The notes under the pieces: model-generated | The model's input: the letters and a program-made list of their open reading frames with translations, nothing else | The model's database searches: none | Told to the model about the DNA's origin: nothing | Position numbers and translations under genes: made by a program | Assembly (NCBI GenBank): GCA_944472135.2 | Contig: CALYDD020000410.1 | Coordinates: forward strand, 62,001-126,000 | DNA length: 64,000 nt | DNA from: Trichobilharzia regenti | Taxonomy: Eukaryota; Platyhelminthes; Trematoda; Strigeidida; Schistosomatidae | Direction of reading: 5' to 3' | Part shown: piece by piece, positions 43,301 through 55,130 of the stretch | How the letters are laid out: each line of letters opens with the position of its first letter | How positions within the stretch are numbered: position 1 is the first letter of the stretch

Positions 43301-46300
43301 CTGTTTGGATTTGTGGAATTTTTTAAACATAAACGCATCTATAATTGTATATATTGTTGGATTTATATGTTCAAGTTGCTCCAAGTCAGTGAGTTTATGG
43401 TTAAGATATCATTTTAGTTAAATGTACTGAACTATATTGCATGTTGTCTTATTGTATAGTTGTCGTCGCTTTTTGCCCTTTTTTCTGTGAACTGTTTCCT
43501 TTGTTGATGTTGTTCTCATTGTTTGTCCGTAATTTTCTGATTTTGAGGGGAGCAACCCAAAAAGTTGCTTCTCTCTAAACTTTAACTTAATGTAATCATT
43601 CTTTTCTCAGGCGTGAGACTAGCAACCCCACCCTGTAAACAAAAATTGCTAAAGAAACTTCAGTATGTTGAACCTCCTTGCACCAAAAGAAAAAGTCTGT
43701 GTAGGAACATGGAACGTCCGAACTATGTACGAGACTGGGAAAGCTGCCCAGATCGCCAACGAGATGAAAAGATACGGAATACAAGTGCTGGGAATATGTG
43801 AAAGCAGATGGAATGGGAGTGGACTCACCAAATTGTCAACAGGTGAGTCAGTGATCTACTCCGGTCACCCAGAAGATAACCACACGCACACCGAGGGCGT
43901 GGCTATCATGATGTCACCAACGGCAACGAAAGCCCTGATACAATGGGAGGCGATTTCGTCCAGGATAATGACCGCCAGGTTCAACTCCAAAGGAAGGAAA
44001 GTGTCAATCATACAATGTTATGCACCCACAAACAACGCAGACCTTGAGAAGAAAGAAGAATTCTACAGGCAACTACAGGCAACAATGGACAATACTCCAG
44101 CTGGCGACATGAAAATACTAATGGGAGACATGAACGCCAAACTGGGACCAGACAATACGGGAAGGGAATTCATCATGAGTAGAGAAGCTCTAGGAGAAAT
44201 GAATGAAAACGGAGAACTCTTCGCCGACTTCTGCGCCTTCAACGAACTGGTGATTGGTGGCAGTGTATACAAGCACAAAGATATCCACAAGGCTACATGG
44301 GTGTCACCAGACGGGCAAACCAAAAACCAAATCGACTTCATCTCAATCTCAAGGAAGTGGAGGCGCAGCCTACTGGACACAAAAGCAAGAAGAGGAGCAG
44401 ACGTTGGCTCAGACCACTATCTCGTACAAGGGACAATCCAAATCAAATTAAAAGCTTTCAGGGAATCAGGAGCTGAAGATAGACCACAAGCCAAGTTCAA
44501 CACTCAAAAGCTGAAGGACCAGGCTACAAAGGACATCTTCATTGCAAGCATAAAGGACAAAGCCGAGACACAAATCAACACCAGCGAAGAGGTCGGCGTT
44601 GAAAAGCACTGGAACAACTTGAAAACGGTGTGGAGCCAAACCTGTATAGAAATTCTAGGCAGAAAAAAGAGACAGGACAAACAGTGGCTCACTACGGACA
44701 CTTGGAAACTAATAGAAGAGAGAAGGACAGTGAAGCAAAAGATTATCCAGTGCACTGATGAGCAACAAAAACAGGAGCTGAATGCAAGCTACAATACACT
44801 GAACAAAAGAGTGAAGAAAAGTGCCAGGGAAGACAAAAGAAAATATTATGAAACCATGGCAAACGAAGCAGAACAAGCTGCAGGCAAAGGAGACCTCGCC
44901 ACACTCTACCAAACAACTAGGAACCTTTCGGGCAAACGTTCGACACAGATTAAGCCAATAAAGGACGACAATGGAAAGTCAATCACCAAAGAGGTGGAAC
45001 AGAGAAAGCACTGGGTTGAACACTTCAAAAGACTTCTAAATCGTCCGCCACCTACAACACGTCCAGCAATACCAACAACGGAAGCAGAACTACCAGTGAA
45101 CACTGACCCCCCGACGAAATCAGAAGTCCTGAATGCAATCAAGATGCTTAAAGCTGGGAAAGCACCGGGACCAGATGGAATCCCAGCAGAGGCTTTGAAA
45201 ATAGACCCAGAGACAACAGCGGACTTGATGACACCACTGCTGGAGAAGGTGTGGAAAGAGGGCAAAGTACCCGAGGATTGGAAGAACAGTTACTTATTCA
45301 AACTTCCAAAGAAAGGAGACTTAAGTCAATGTAAAAACTGGCGTGGAATTATGCTTCTGTCCATTCCAAGCAAGATACTAAGTCGCATCATCCTGGAGAG
45401 AATCAAACAAGCCCTAGATGTAAAACTTCGTCCGGAACAGGCCGGATTCAGGAGAAACAAATCATGTATTGATCAAATCGCCACTCTACGGATCATCATT
45501 GAACAAAGCTTGGAATGGCATCGACTTTGAAAAGGCCTTCGACAGCGTCGATCGAGAGGTCATTTGGAAACTACTTCGCTACTACGGGGTCCCATCGACA
45601 ATTATACATCTCATCCAACAGTTATACGACAATGCTGCATGCCAAGTAATCCACAACGGGAAACTTACGGAGGCCTTCGAAGTGAGGACGGGAGTGAGGC
45701 AAGGCTGTCTACTATCACCAACGATCTTCCTGATTGCAATTGATTGGATAATGCGACAGACAACGGCAAACAACGAGGGAACAGGCATAAAATGGACTGA
45801 CACAAAAGACTTGGAGGATCTGGATTTCGCCGATGATATATGTCTGATTTCCCATAAACTGGAAGATATGCAAGTGAAAAGTAACAAGTTGGCAGAAGAA
45901 GCATCAAAGATAGGACTTCACGTGAACATAGATAAAACAGAGATAATGAAGATTCCTAGCCAACATCAACAACACCAACAGACCACAATAAGCATAAGTG
46001 GGAAGAACCTGAAAGAAACAACCTCCTTCACCTACCTGGGAAGCATCGTCTCAACTACAGGCGGAACTGACGAGGACATCGAAGCCAGAATCGGAAAAGC
46101 AAGACAAGCTTTCAATACTCTCAAATCTGTGTGGAGGTCAACAGCAATCAGCATCAAAAATAAGATCCGGATTTTCAACTCCAATGTGAAGTCAGTGCTA
46201 CTATACGGATCAGAGACTTGGCGAGTCATAAAGAGCATCTCAAACAAACTTCAAACCTTCATTAACAACTGTCTCCACTCAATACTCAAGATCAGATGGC

Positions 46301-46648
46301 CAGAAAAGATCAGCAACAGGGATCTCTGGGAGCGAACCAATCAGGAACCTATTGTGAAACAAAAAGGCAGAAAGAAATGGAGATGGGTTGGCCATACGCT
46401 GAGGAAACCATCAAGTGACATCACTAGACAAGCCCTCGAGTGGAACCCGAAAGGGAGGCGGCGAGTTGGTCGTCAGTGCAAGGGTGACTTGGAGGAGGTC
46501 ATGCGAGGAGGAGATGAAAGCATGTGGACAGACCTGGAGCAAGGTGAAAAAGTTGTCAGAAAACCGAAGTCAATGGAGGTTCGCAGCTGAAGCCCTATGT
46601 TCCTCTAGGAACTAAAGGATACAATAATAATAATATAATAATCTCTTC
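43301..46648 (+). mobile_element. RTE-like LINE (SR2-type) inserted in CR1-C
   Basis: 5' UTR 43,301-43,664, endonuclease plus RT frame 43,665-46,590, hairpin GTTCCTCTAGGAAC and (AAT)n tail. Family placement as RTE rests on the GTWNVRTM start, the short 3' hairpin with (AAT)n and the single ORF. No clear target duplication at the junction. Confidence 0.9.
43665..46590 (+). pseudogene. RTE endonuclease-reverse transcriptase with one frame break
   Basis: Endonuclease: GTWNVRTMYETGK, ICESRWNGSG (catalytic E), MGDMNAKLG and GSDHYLV (catalytic DH). RT: GKAPGPDGIPAEALK, WRGIMLLSI, EQAGFRRNKSCIDQI, IDFEKAFDSVDRE, TGVRQGCLLSPTIF, catalytic FADD at 45,826-45,837, TYLGSIV and a C-terminal RWVGHTLRKP region. 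At about 45,513-45,530 a short deletion joins EQSLEW to GIDFEKAFD and shifts the frame; this is the only lesion. A truncated sister copy is at 32,109. Confidence 0.9.
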
Positions 46649-46649
46649 T

Positions 46650-47390
46650 ATAGGTGACTTCGTTGAAAAAGTCTATATGGCAAGTGACGCAAGATCTTTT
46701 CCCGAGGAATCCGTGTTGTGACAGGTTGATGAGTTTATGTTTTAGAAAGTAGTCTGACATTTGGTCTTTGATTACTTTCTCCATGATCCTTGATATGACT
46801 GGTGTTATATTGATAGGCCTATAATTACATGCACTAGTTTTGGCCCCTCCTTTATGCTTAGGTAATATATATGTGTTTTTCCAAGTTCCAGGGTAGGTTT
46901 CGGTCACTAGTGAGATATTAAATATTCTAAGTAATAATACAATCATATCCGTACCACTGTTTTTGTATATGACGGATGGTATATCGTCTATCCCATAACT
47001 ACTGTTAGCTTTTAATGTCCTTACCGCCGATGCTATATTTTGTATATTAAAGTTTATTTCACCTAACTTGTAGTTATTTTTGCAGGTTATGTCGAGAATT
47101 GGGGACGGATGTGCTTTGGTGTTATTGGAGAACCACTCACTCAGGAGTTCACTAATGATCTGGGGATCATCATAAATTATATCTTCGTGTTCTAAATGAC
47201 TGATATTGTTTTCTTCACCCTTCTTCAGCCGTTTTTGCAAGATTTTGCAGAGTTCCTGGGTTTTAGAGGTGCCCTCTAGGGCTTTATTTTCCTCGACTTG
47301 TGCTTTCATTTTATGTCTCTCATCTAAATTTTTAAATATTTCGTGTATCAGGTGTAATGCATTAAATTCTTTGTATAAATAAAATCTCTT
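46650..47390 (-). pseudogene. CR1-C reverse transcriptase, N-terminal part
   Basis: Linker (KAQVEENKALEG), NSSYGIDDIPSVIY (fingers), KHKGGAKTSACNYRPINIT, QHGFLGKRSCVTCHIDFF, EVTYRRD. Upstream to about 47,390 it continues as FYLYKEFNALHLIHEIFKN in the same frame, matching CR1-B. Separated from its C-terminal half by the RTE. Confidence 0.9.
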
Positions 47391-47439
47391 TTTAGTGTTA
47401 ATAATAGTTGCTTCCTTGGTTTCAATGCAAATGACGTAT

Positions 47440-47910
47440 ATACGAACTAAGGAAAAGTTACTCTTACTTAACCTTCACTTAAAGCCTTTAACGGTCTCAA
47501 ACATTTCTCCTATAAACACAGTAGAAGTACTTTAGATGCAGCTGCAGTCTTGCATCCTAATATTTTCTCCAGTATAGACAATGGGGCTAAATTCGCTGCA
47601 CCTTCCTAGATTACACATCTGCTTTCGACCCAGTACCTAGAGATATTCTGTTAAATAAACTTGCTAAAACTCAAACTGAGTGTTGTATTGTTAAATGTAC
47701 TGTACTGAACTAAGATGAACAGCTCTCTATTAGGAGTCAGAAAATGCTTTTAAACTAAATCCCTCGAAATGTCAGACTGTTATTTCCAGTTTCCGTTGTA
47801 AAAGAAAGTTAGGTGAAGGTGTTAATTCCTATGACCGTCGCGAAATTGATAATAGTGATATAGAAATCAAGTCTGACTTAAAGTATCTCGGACTAATTCA
47901 TCACAGCGTA
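47440..47910 (+). mobile_element. LINE-G: decayed fragment of LINE-D/E type
   Basis: The plus strand reads, with breaks, HSRSTLDAAAVLHPN, SAFDPVPRDILLNKLAKTQT, NPSKCQTVISSFRCKRKL and SDLKYLGLI, the same order as in LINE-D. An internal deletion removes the catalytic centre. Confidence 0.75.
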
Positions 47911-48268
47911 TTAGCCCTAAATGCATACCACATGTAGGCATAATTTTTAAGAGCTAGGTATGCAAATCAAGGTAAACCCTTGTACGGTACATTCATTATT
48001 TACAAAACTAACTCGTATGTAAGAACTACGGTTTGATCAGTTATACAACGTTTAATACATTTAGACACAAATAACCTACGATGCTTACTTCTATGACGTA
48101 AAACCTAAAGCTACCTTAATATGGTTTCAGCTGAAGGTAATCTCCAATAGCTACCACCTTAGTGGGCAACTTAAAGTTATCTTTGAATAACGAAGTAAAA
48201 GCAGAAATTCTGAGAAATTTCGTGGAGAAAAGATCGTCTCCTAATCCAAAAAATTAAATATACCCTAG
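47911..48268. other. AT-rich flank, nothing recognised
   Basis: Ends CCTAG at the left LTR edge of PAO-1. Confidence 0.5.
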
Positions 48269-48589
48269 TGTCAATCACGTCTCATAAACCGTTAATGCCC
48301 AGCTCTCGCTACGCTCGGGCCCACGCTGTTCCTTGCAGTTTTTCAGAAACGCTTAGTTATAACGGACGAAAAAACCAAAACACCGATCTGCCGCTTGATA
48401 TTTCTTTATTGTTACACTAACATATAAAAAGAATAAGTGAACTAAGGTTTCTGACGATGTTTCACTCTTCTTTCTGAACAGCGACCGATGAGACGATGAC
48501 TGTCGTATTGATGCCTCCGCGAAAATTGGGGAAGTTGATTTTAAGCAAACAACCAAGAATTGATCGTTCAATCTTCAACTCCATTGACA
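48269..48589 (-). repeat. 3' LTR of PAO-1
   Basis: TGTCAATC...CATTGACA. Differs from the 5' LTR by ACTAAC against ACCAAC (near 48,417); PAO-2 shows the same difference between its two LTRs. Confidence 0.95.
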
Positions 48590-49289
48590 CTCCCAGGCAA
48601 AAACGGGATCCAACCCTTTTTTCCTTCACGACCAATGCACGTTGACTTGGATGCCATTGCGAGAACCTGGGTCACACGGACAGAGCTGAAATGGAAAACA
48701 AACAGAAAAGCCAACACACCACAAGCATACCCACAGCACAATCTCACACCTCGCTGACGACCTGCGCCTCCAGACAGAGACCTCCTCTTGACATCTTGCA
48801 ACACAATCGCCACTTACTAGAATGACTCTTGCAGAATGCAACGTGACCATAGCACCAACTCATGATACTCTACGCACATCGTCTTATCTACTCATTACCA
48901 ATTACCACTGCAATCGCTTGTCACTCATTCTGCCTCAGTTCTAGTAACGGTGACGCATGCGAGCCTCAGTCGTTTACACTCTTTCTCCCCGGCGTGTCGG
49001 ACCGCAGCTAACAATTATCTCCGTGTACATTTCATTCTCAGCAATAGCCTAGCCTCCCCGGCGTATACGACCCATCTGCTGTCCTTAACATCAATCAATT
49101 CATTCATGGATGTAGAAGACTCGAAACAACTTCAGAAATAATCACGACGAAAATTTTAACAAAATTACGCAATAACAACAAGACACGAAAACAACAAGTA
49201 AACACAATGAATCCAAAATACACCAATTGCTTTGACACACCACACGTATATACAAATAGTACAAACAACCTCGCCGATCATGTCTTGGT

Positions 49290-49740
49290 GGAATTCCTTT
49301 GAAGAATTGCAGGACTTACACCAGTACGCCTACAACCCTTCTCAGGTTGACGATTGTAATTTGTGGAATGTACGGACACAAACAAGATTAACCAACAATT
49401 ACATCAATTGGAACTCACACAATTATTTAACACAAACATATGTACAATCAACACATCAAATGTTGTGGATTCTGGCACGGCAAACTACCCTTGAAGAACT
49501 GTAGGACTTACAGCAGTACGCCTACATTCCTTCTCAGGTTGATGATCCAAGTGGAAGTCGTCCGGACACAAACAGAATTACTAACAGCTAGATGACAGAT
49601 GATATCATTTCAGTGTATACAACATGAACATATGTACAAAATCACACACCAAGCACGTTGGGCTGCTCATTGATGCGCTACCCTTTGGAGAATTGTAGGA
49701 CTTACAGCAGTACGCCTACAACCCTTCTCAGGTTGACGCT
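49290..49740 (-). repeat. 193-bp tandem units, PAO-1
   Basis: CAACCTGAGAAGG cores (minus strand) near 49,347, 49,540 and 49,733. The opposite strand has a 90-codon frame (49,232-49,504) with LQDLHQYAYNPSQVDD; a second unit continues, after a stop, as DLQQYAYIPSQVDD. Confidence 0.85.
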
Positions 49741-51696
49741 CTAGGTTGGAAAATCGTCGCAGAGTTCATTTGCTAACTTCCTTCTATGAGCTATATCCTC
49801 AAATCTGAACGGCAACACGCCCATGTCATTGTGTCGTAGAATATAGATGACCAACAAACACACGACATATCTCATCAACCAAGTGTAGAAACAGAGTAAT
49901 TTACACCAAAGATAATAGCATTCAATTAGTAACTTGAAACTAGAAATGCCTTTATTCGTGCAAGTCAATTTAACAATTACTCTCTCGTTTACACTTGGCT
50001 TATCCTCACTAAACTGACCATTGATATTCGTCCTTTCAAACGAACTGATACTAGCATAGTCATGGCACAAGATACTTGAGTTGATAGGCGTCTTTTTCAT
50101 TGTGGATGACAGCACCAACGACGACTGATTGATATCAGTTGATGAAGTTAGCGGTGGATCAAAAGCTGTTCTTGTTCGGCTCTCAGATAGTTGTCCAACT
50201 GCAAGATTACCACCACTGCTGTCTTTCACTACTAGTTCGGGTTTAGCACTATCATCTGATGATAGGTGGGCTACATGCTGATCAATTACACTGACGGTCT
50301 CACAAGTATGCATGCCTTCTGCAACTGCACCCGCATTTATTTCTACTTCACGTTCAAGTTGTACAGAAACTTTGTTCAACTTAGCAGTAGTAGGCATATC
50401 CCTCATCTCATCATGATCAACCAAAGACAACTGTGAAGTATCATGATCATTATCACGAATATTCACTTTACCGTCAACTTCATCATTTTCAAACTCTTTA
50501 ATAACAGAAGTAGACAATTTTGGTTCCTCCTCACAAATCATTAAAGGTTTTATATGTTCACTCTGACTAGATATACTTTGTAAACTTTTGGAGTCAGAAT
50601 TGCACTCTGAAGCAGTAACTCTATTCTGTGACACTCTATTCAACAATGGCTTACCAGTTGCAACTACAGACTTCCTGACCGCACAGTTATCGTCACACAA
50701 TTCGGAGTCAGACCTGGAGTTTACATTTAGCTTATCACTGAACTTGCTCACTGGTTCACAGCTCACCTTTGTATGCACTTCTTGCAAACGTGTAAAACAC
50801 AACCGTGTTTGTCTTGCATCTTGCAACTTATCTGTTGAGCATGTACTACGAAACCTGTTGCACTCACTAAGTTTATATACATTACTAGACATCATGGAGC
50901 CTTCTCGATATCCACCTCTCTGAGGCTTATTCGTCATCAATGAGTGCGTTTTACCCTCAGACTGCTCTATTCTAGGGGTGAGATCTAATAGACTGGAAAA
51001 CTTGCTCATAGATTGATTGACGCTATCTTTTACCAGTTTCAGGATATCATCAAACGTTGGCTCGATACCCTCATCCTCCATACGGGAGCTCATCTTCACC
51101 CACTTCCTTTGCAGTCGAGTAGGTAGACGTCTTGCTATTACTTCTAGTATAAAATTCGAGTTGAGGTCACTCATGCGATTCATCGAAATCATTGCATTCT
51201 TGTAAATTAGCAAATTATCCAAAAACTCAGTGAGTGCCTGGGAGTCATCCTGTAATTGACCACCATTACCCTTAACAGCCTCGAATAATTTCCCTGCAAT
51301 CATCGAAGGTCTTCCAAACCTTTGACGTAATATGCTCATAGCCTCATCGTAGCCCTCTTTTGGCTTCATAAACTTACAGCACTGTATAGCTCTCGAAGCA
51401 TCTCCAGTGCAATACCTCATCAAATACATTAACTTCAATTCATCATTTAATATAAAACCACTCAACATGATCTCAAACTCCTTTACAAATTGTAAATAAT
51501 CGGCCGGGTTTCCATCAAAACACCGTGGTTCTAATTTAGGGAGTTTGATGTTCCTATTGTCCCTGAACTGCGAAACAGTAACATCAACCATGTCATGCTT
51601 AACATCAGACACATCGTTACAATTAACAGACAAGTCACCATGACTTACTTTCCTGTTTGCATCCAAGACGCTCTGTCCCTTCTTTGACCCAGGCAT
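49741..51696 (-). CDS. PAO-1 gag-like protein with DUF1759 domain (651 aa)
   Basis: Intact. Residues about 50-225 match the DUF1759 pattern of BEL/Pao gag: LPKLEPRCFDGNPADYLQF, YLMRYCTGDASRAI, AMSILRQRFGRPSMIAGKL, VIARRLPTRLQRKWV and FDDILKLV. Residues about 230-580 are acidic/Ser/Thr-rich with no domain and no CCHC knuckle or aspartic protease motif. Residues about 585-620 form a long hydrophobic stretch (one or two membrane passes) before a charged tail (FRFEDIAHRRKLANEL). Gag would assemble particles; the membrane anchor is unusual and suggests a gag joined to an env-like or matrix remnant. Start at MPGSKK; a longer N-terminus is possible from the leader of PAO-3. Confidence 0.9.
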   Translation of the reverse strand: MPGSKKGQSVLDANRKVSHGDLSVNCNDVSDVKHDMVDVTVSQFRDNRNIKLPKLEPRCFDGNPADYLQFVKEFEIMLSGFILNDELKLMYLMRYCTGDASRAIQCCKFMKPKEGYDEAMSILRQRFGRPSMIAGKLFEAVKGNGGQLQDDSQALTEFLDNLLIYKNAMISMNRMSDLNSNFILEVIARRLPTRLQRKWVKMSSRMEDEGIEPTFDDILKLVKDSVNQSMSKFSSLLDLTPRIEQSEGKTHSLMTNKPQRGGYREGSMMSSNVYKLSECNRFRSTCSTDKLQDARQTRLCFTRLQEVHTKVSCEPVSKFSDKLNVNSRSDSELCDDNCAVRKSVVATGKPLLNRVSQNRVTASECNSDSKSLQSISSQSEHIKPLMICEEEPKLSTSVIKEFENDEVDGKVNIRDNDHDTSQLSLVDHDEMRDMPTTAKLNKVSVQLEREVEINAGAVAEGMHTCETVSVIDQHVAHLSSDDSAKPELVVKDSSGGNLAVGQLSESRTRTAFDPPLTSSTDINQSSLVLSSTMKKTPINSSILCHDYASISSFERTNINGQFSEDKPSVNERVIVKLTCTNKGISSFKLLIECYYLWCKLLCFYTWLMRYVVCLLVIYILRHNDMGVLPFRFEDIAHRRKLANELCDDFPT

Positions 51697-51840
51697 TGTT
51701 GAACTTGACCCGATTCCAAAAACGTTCCAGATATTGCTTGTTCAAAGAGGACTTGACCGGCACCAGGAAAGATGAACGGTGACTGTCCAAACTTTCACCA
51801 ACTGTTTGAATCCGCCAGATCTGTTTCCATCGTCAGAAAC

Positions 51841-52161
51841 TGTCAATCACGTCTCATAAACCGTTAATGCCCAGCTCTCGCTACGCTCGGGCCCACGCTG
51901 TTCCTTGCAGTTTTTCAGAAACGCTTAGTTATAACGGACGAAAAAACCAAAACACCGATCTGCCGCTTGATATTTCTTTATTGTTACACCAACATATAAA
52001 AAGAATAAGTGAACTAAGGTTTCTGACGATGTTTCACTCTTCTTTCTGAACAGCGACCGATGAGACGATGACTGTCGTATTGATGCCTCCGCGAAAATTG
52101 GGGAAGTTGATTTTAAGCAAACAACCAAGAATTGATCGTTCAATCTTCAACTCCATTGACA
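51841..52161 (-). repeat. 5' LTR of PAO-1
   Basis: 321 bp. Leader of about 144 bp between it and the gag-like start. Confidence 0.95.
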
Positions 52162-54656
52162 CCTGGTCTCCACAAAACGTTCAGAGGTATCCACCCTATC
52201 ACCTCAATTGATTCATCATTTGCAGTCATTTTAAATGGAAATATAAATTTACCGATGGCAGCGTGCTTATGATTTCTAGATATCATAATGTACCATGAGG
52301 AAAACGCCACATCCGCGCGGTTATAACAGTCAGATGCGCAAAATTAGTCCAAAACACAACAACCACGATTATCAGTCATATAACATCTTACTTCGCTACC
52401 TAATCGTATAATCGTATCAACGGATGTTTTGCCGAAGAAAAGAAGACTACTGGTTCAAGGAAAATTTATTTACAGTTTTTTTTAAAAATCATTGACATCC
52501 GTGTTTATAGTCACGGAAAAATCACAACTTCGACGAAACCACCGAACGTAAATTACAACCCGAAACGTTATTCTTCTTAATTAATGTCTTACCTTTAACT
52601 GGGATAGTTCGTACACTCACCTGATCACCGTATTTTATCCGCTTTGCAACACATCGAATGGATGTTAACACTGGCTCTATTACGGGCAGTCCTAGTTCAT
52701 GTATTTGGATCTAGTACATTAAGCAATAATGAGCATAAGTAACACTTACCCTTAAGGGTTTAGTTTCTTTCAGTTCCCCAAAATACACACAAGCACAACA
52801 GATTCATACTTTTCATGCGGCTCAACCTCGTTTGACTTAGATTCTCTCCCAATATATGTCTTTCTAAATGATAGCGGACACACTGATGGTGTATTCACAT
52901 TCTCAAAAAGCTTTAAAGCTTCTTCAACTTAAACCCTGGTTCTTAATTCTCCAGGATTATGTTCTTTAAAAACCTTGCTAATATCAACTATGATCGTGCT
53001 CTCCTCATCAAATTTACTGGTAGATCGTTGCATGCTGTAGACATGAAGGTGGAAGACATTAGTTTTCTAGATTTCTACGTATTAAAAAACCAAATGAGCC
53101 AGCAACAAAACCTGCAACCAACAAATGGACTGGAAACAACTGCTCCTGCCAGCCAAACGCGCTAATGTGCATAATTTCCAAAACTTCTACACAGTACTAA
53201 TTCATTAATAGCTGAAAAATAACTAAAACACTGAAAGCCGCATGAATGCAAGGTATGAAACAATTGCAACCAAATGAATGCACTGACCTGGTCGCGAAAA
53301 CTTTCGAAACCAAAGAAATAATTCATTTTGATGGCAACGGAAACGAAAAATGAGGTGAAACGCAACATTTGCGAACACTACGCAACAAGATAAGTCGCGA
53401 ATAACTGCAGGATAAACAGAACAACAAACGCGTAGACCAACATCTACGGAACTGCAATCCAACATGGCCGACTAACATGGACGAAAATGACCTTTGAGCG
53501 TCTCACTCCACCAATGACCTTGTAAGTTACGGATAATTTCAGTCCTAATATGTGTTGTACGTTACAGAGGCGGGCTTTGAAATAGCAGTGATGAAATCAG
53601 ATAGACATATTTTTTAGCTTAAGGGAACAAGTTAATGTGTATAAATTTCACAGACCTAATGAGCAATAGATCCACTTACAAGAAGGATATCACCATGAAA
53701 CTTAATTAAAGAAGTACAAAGTTTGAAAATTTGATCTGTCAGTTGGTTGTAACCGATGGATAAGAGAGTCACTTATGTAATATTTGCTTTCTACAGAAGA
53801 GAAAGTGTGGGAGATTTTATGAAGCCCTACAATTCTCGTGAAATATATGAATGACTATATAGAATTCCACCAACTCTATGATTGTTCCCTCCCTTGTTCA
53901 CAAATTCAGTGTGCCTAAGATAAGGAATTGTTCACCTGAGCTAAGGTCGATTCACCTTATATGTTTATATTCTCAGATATTTCTCACTTCTGCCGAAGGT
54001 ATTTGAAGGAATACAATCTCAGTCTTTGCTTGAAAAATCCATATCCAGTTTCTCCGAACGGATCTGGTGGTGATAAAACTGCAAAGACTGGTCCAACACC
54101 GCTACCAACTCAGGCAAACTGATACATATGTTGTGGATAGAGTGATTAGTAGACCTTATGTTGACTATAAAGCAGCTATAGAAAAATCTACAATTGTGAT
54201 TTTATTCACTGGATTGTTATTAACTCTTTTTAATATAGATATTAGCTCTTTCATACTAAATTACTTTTAACCTGATTGATTATTGTTTCGTTGCAAATAT
54301 ATGCACTCATGTCGACTACCTTTGTCTCTTTTACCTATCATTTTGAAGGCATTGCGTAGTTAACCAGAATGATAGGCAACGTAGTATTACTTATGTGAAA
54401 TGTGTCGGTCTTAAACTGTTATTATTTCCTCAATGCGTCATCAAACCTTGCGTGAAGTGTTTCAGATACGTTCGATCCGGTTGTGTATAATACTAGCATT
54501 CGCGATTGTTAAGAAAATAGCCGTTGAACATGTGTTTGTACTATAATAACGAAACATAGCGAACGTAGGTTCTATGCATACACGACTTGCATTGGTAGTT
54601 AGGCACTTCAAGTACGCTATGAAAAGTATATCCTATTTATCACAAATAGTTTATTA
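52162..54656. other. 2.5 kb between PAO-1 and LINE-E, mostly unassigned
   Basis: The longest stretch without recognised elements besides 39-40.6 kb. It holds one exon-like minus-strand segment (see 52,760-53,037) and a 68-codon minus frame (53,162-53,368, MLRFTSFFVSVAIKMNYFF...). Nothing else supported. Confidence 0.5.
52760..53037 (-). pseudogene. Exon-like coding segment, unknown protein
   Basis: On the minus strand, after an acceptor-like TCTACAG at about 53,038, about 90 codons read as a well-behaved protein: STIIVDISKVF, HNPGELRTRV, VEEALKLFENV, SFRKTYIGRES, YESVVLVCILGN. One TAA sits in the middle (between RTRV and VEEAL; one base from CAA) and a TGA ends it. The amino-acid make-up looks like a globular host protein and unlike the LINE families here. 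It could be a pseudogene exon, a decayed retrocopy or part of an element; I do not recognise it. Confidence 0.4.
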
Positions 54657-55130
54657 ATAATAATAATTTCGCTTTTTATTGCAGAAACATTACTGGTGGT
54701 ACTGTGTGGAGTTTTCAGCACATATCTACAATATTGCATCTAACTTCATCGCACATTTAAAAGGAGTATTACAGAAAAAATAAATATAAAAAACAACAAC
54801 AAAAACCAAAAGGAAACACAAAAATAACAAAAGGTGCAAATAAAAATACCAAGTAGAAAGGAAGATAATAATAATAACAGCTTTTTTTCAAACTGTATTT
54901 GTGGTACAGGTATGGAATTTTCAGCGTGCATTATAATATATTGCATCTAGTTACCTCATAAATTATATAAGATTTTTAAAATAAAAAAAGAGATAAATAA
55001 AAAACAAACAGCGTAGAGTTTGCATTTCAAACAATGCACCACAGGATATGAAATATAAAGTTGATGTGTGATAGAAGATGAGAACAACAGTATAATAGTA
55101 ACGAAGAAAGGAAAACAAAAACTAATGGGA

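Larger units (their letters stand above)
41835..47390 (-). mobile_element. CR1-C: CR1-like LINE split by an RTE
   Basis: Minus strand, 5'-truncated near 47,390 (no ORF1 or endonuclease). The reverse transcriptase is interrupted by the plus-strand RTE at 43,301-46,648 between EVTYRRD and GYELMIILYFDI. Confidence 0.85.
48269..52161 (-). mobile_element. PAO-1: complete gag-only BEL/Pao-like element
   Basis: 3,893 bp, two 321-bp LTRs, one intact 651-codon gene, three 193-bp units. The flanks are CCTAG and CCTGG, a 5-bp target duplication with one mismatch. Apart from the gag-like gene it has no pol sequence, so it must use enzymes from an autonomous element. It is near-identical to PAO-2 and inverted relative to it. 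Confidence 0.9.

Noticed and set aside
50588..50923. 111-codon antisense frame (MESELHSEAVTLFCDTLF...) in all gag-like copies
   Set aside because: Mirror of the conserved sense frame; its conservation follows from the identical nucleotide block.
51925..52143. 72-codon open frame (MNDQFLVVCLKSTSPIFAEAS...) repeated at 48,353, 51,925, 55,530 and 59,102
   Set aside because: Lies entirely inside the LTR, across its promoter/polyadenylation region; repeated only because the LTR is repeated.
33077..53580. 17-nt ATTTCAAAGCCCGCCTC shared by 33.07 kb and 53.57 kb as a possible element end
   Set aside because: Too short and flanks do not align; may be chance or a tiny remnant.
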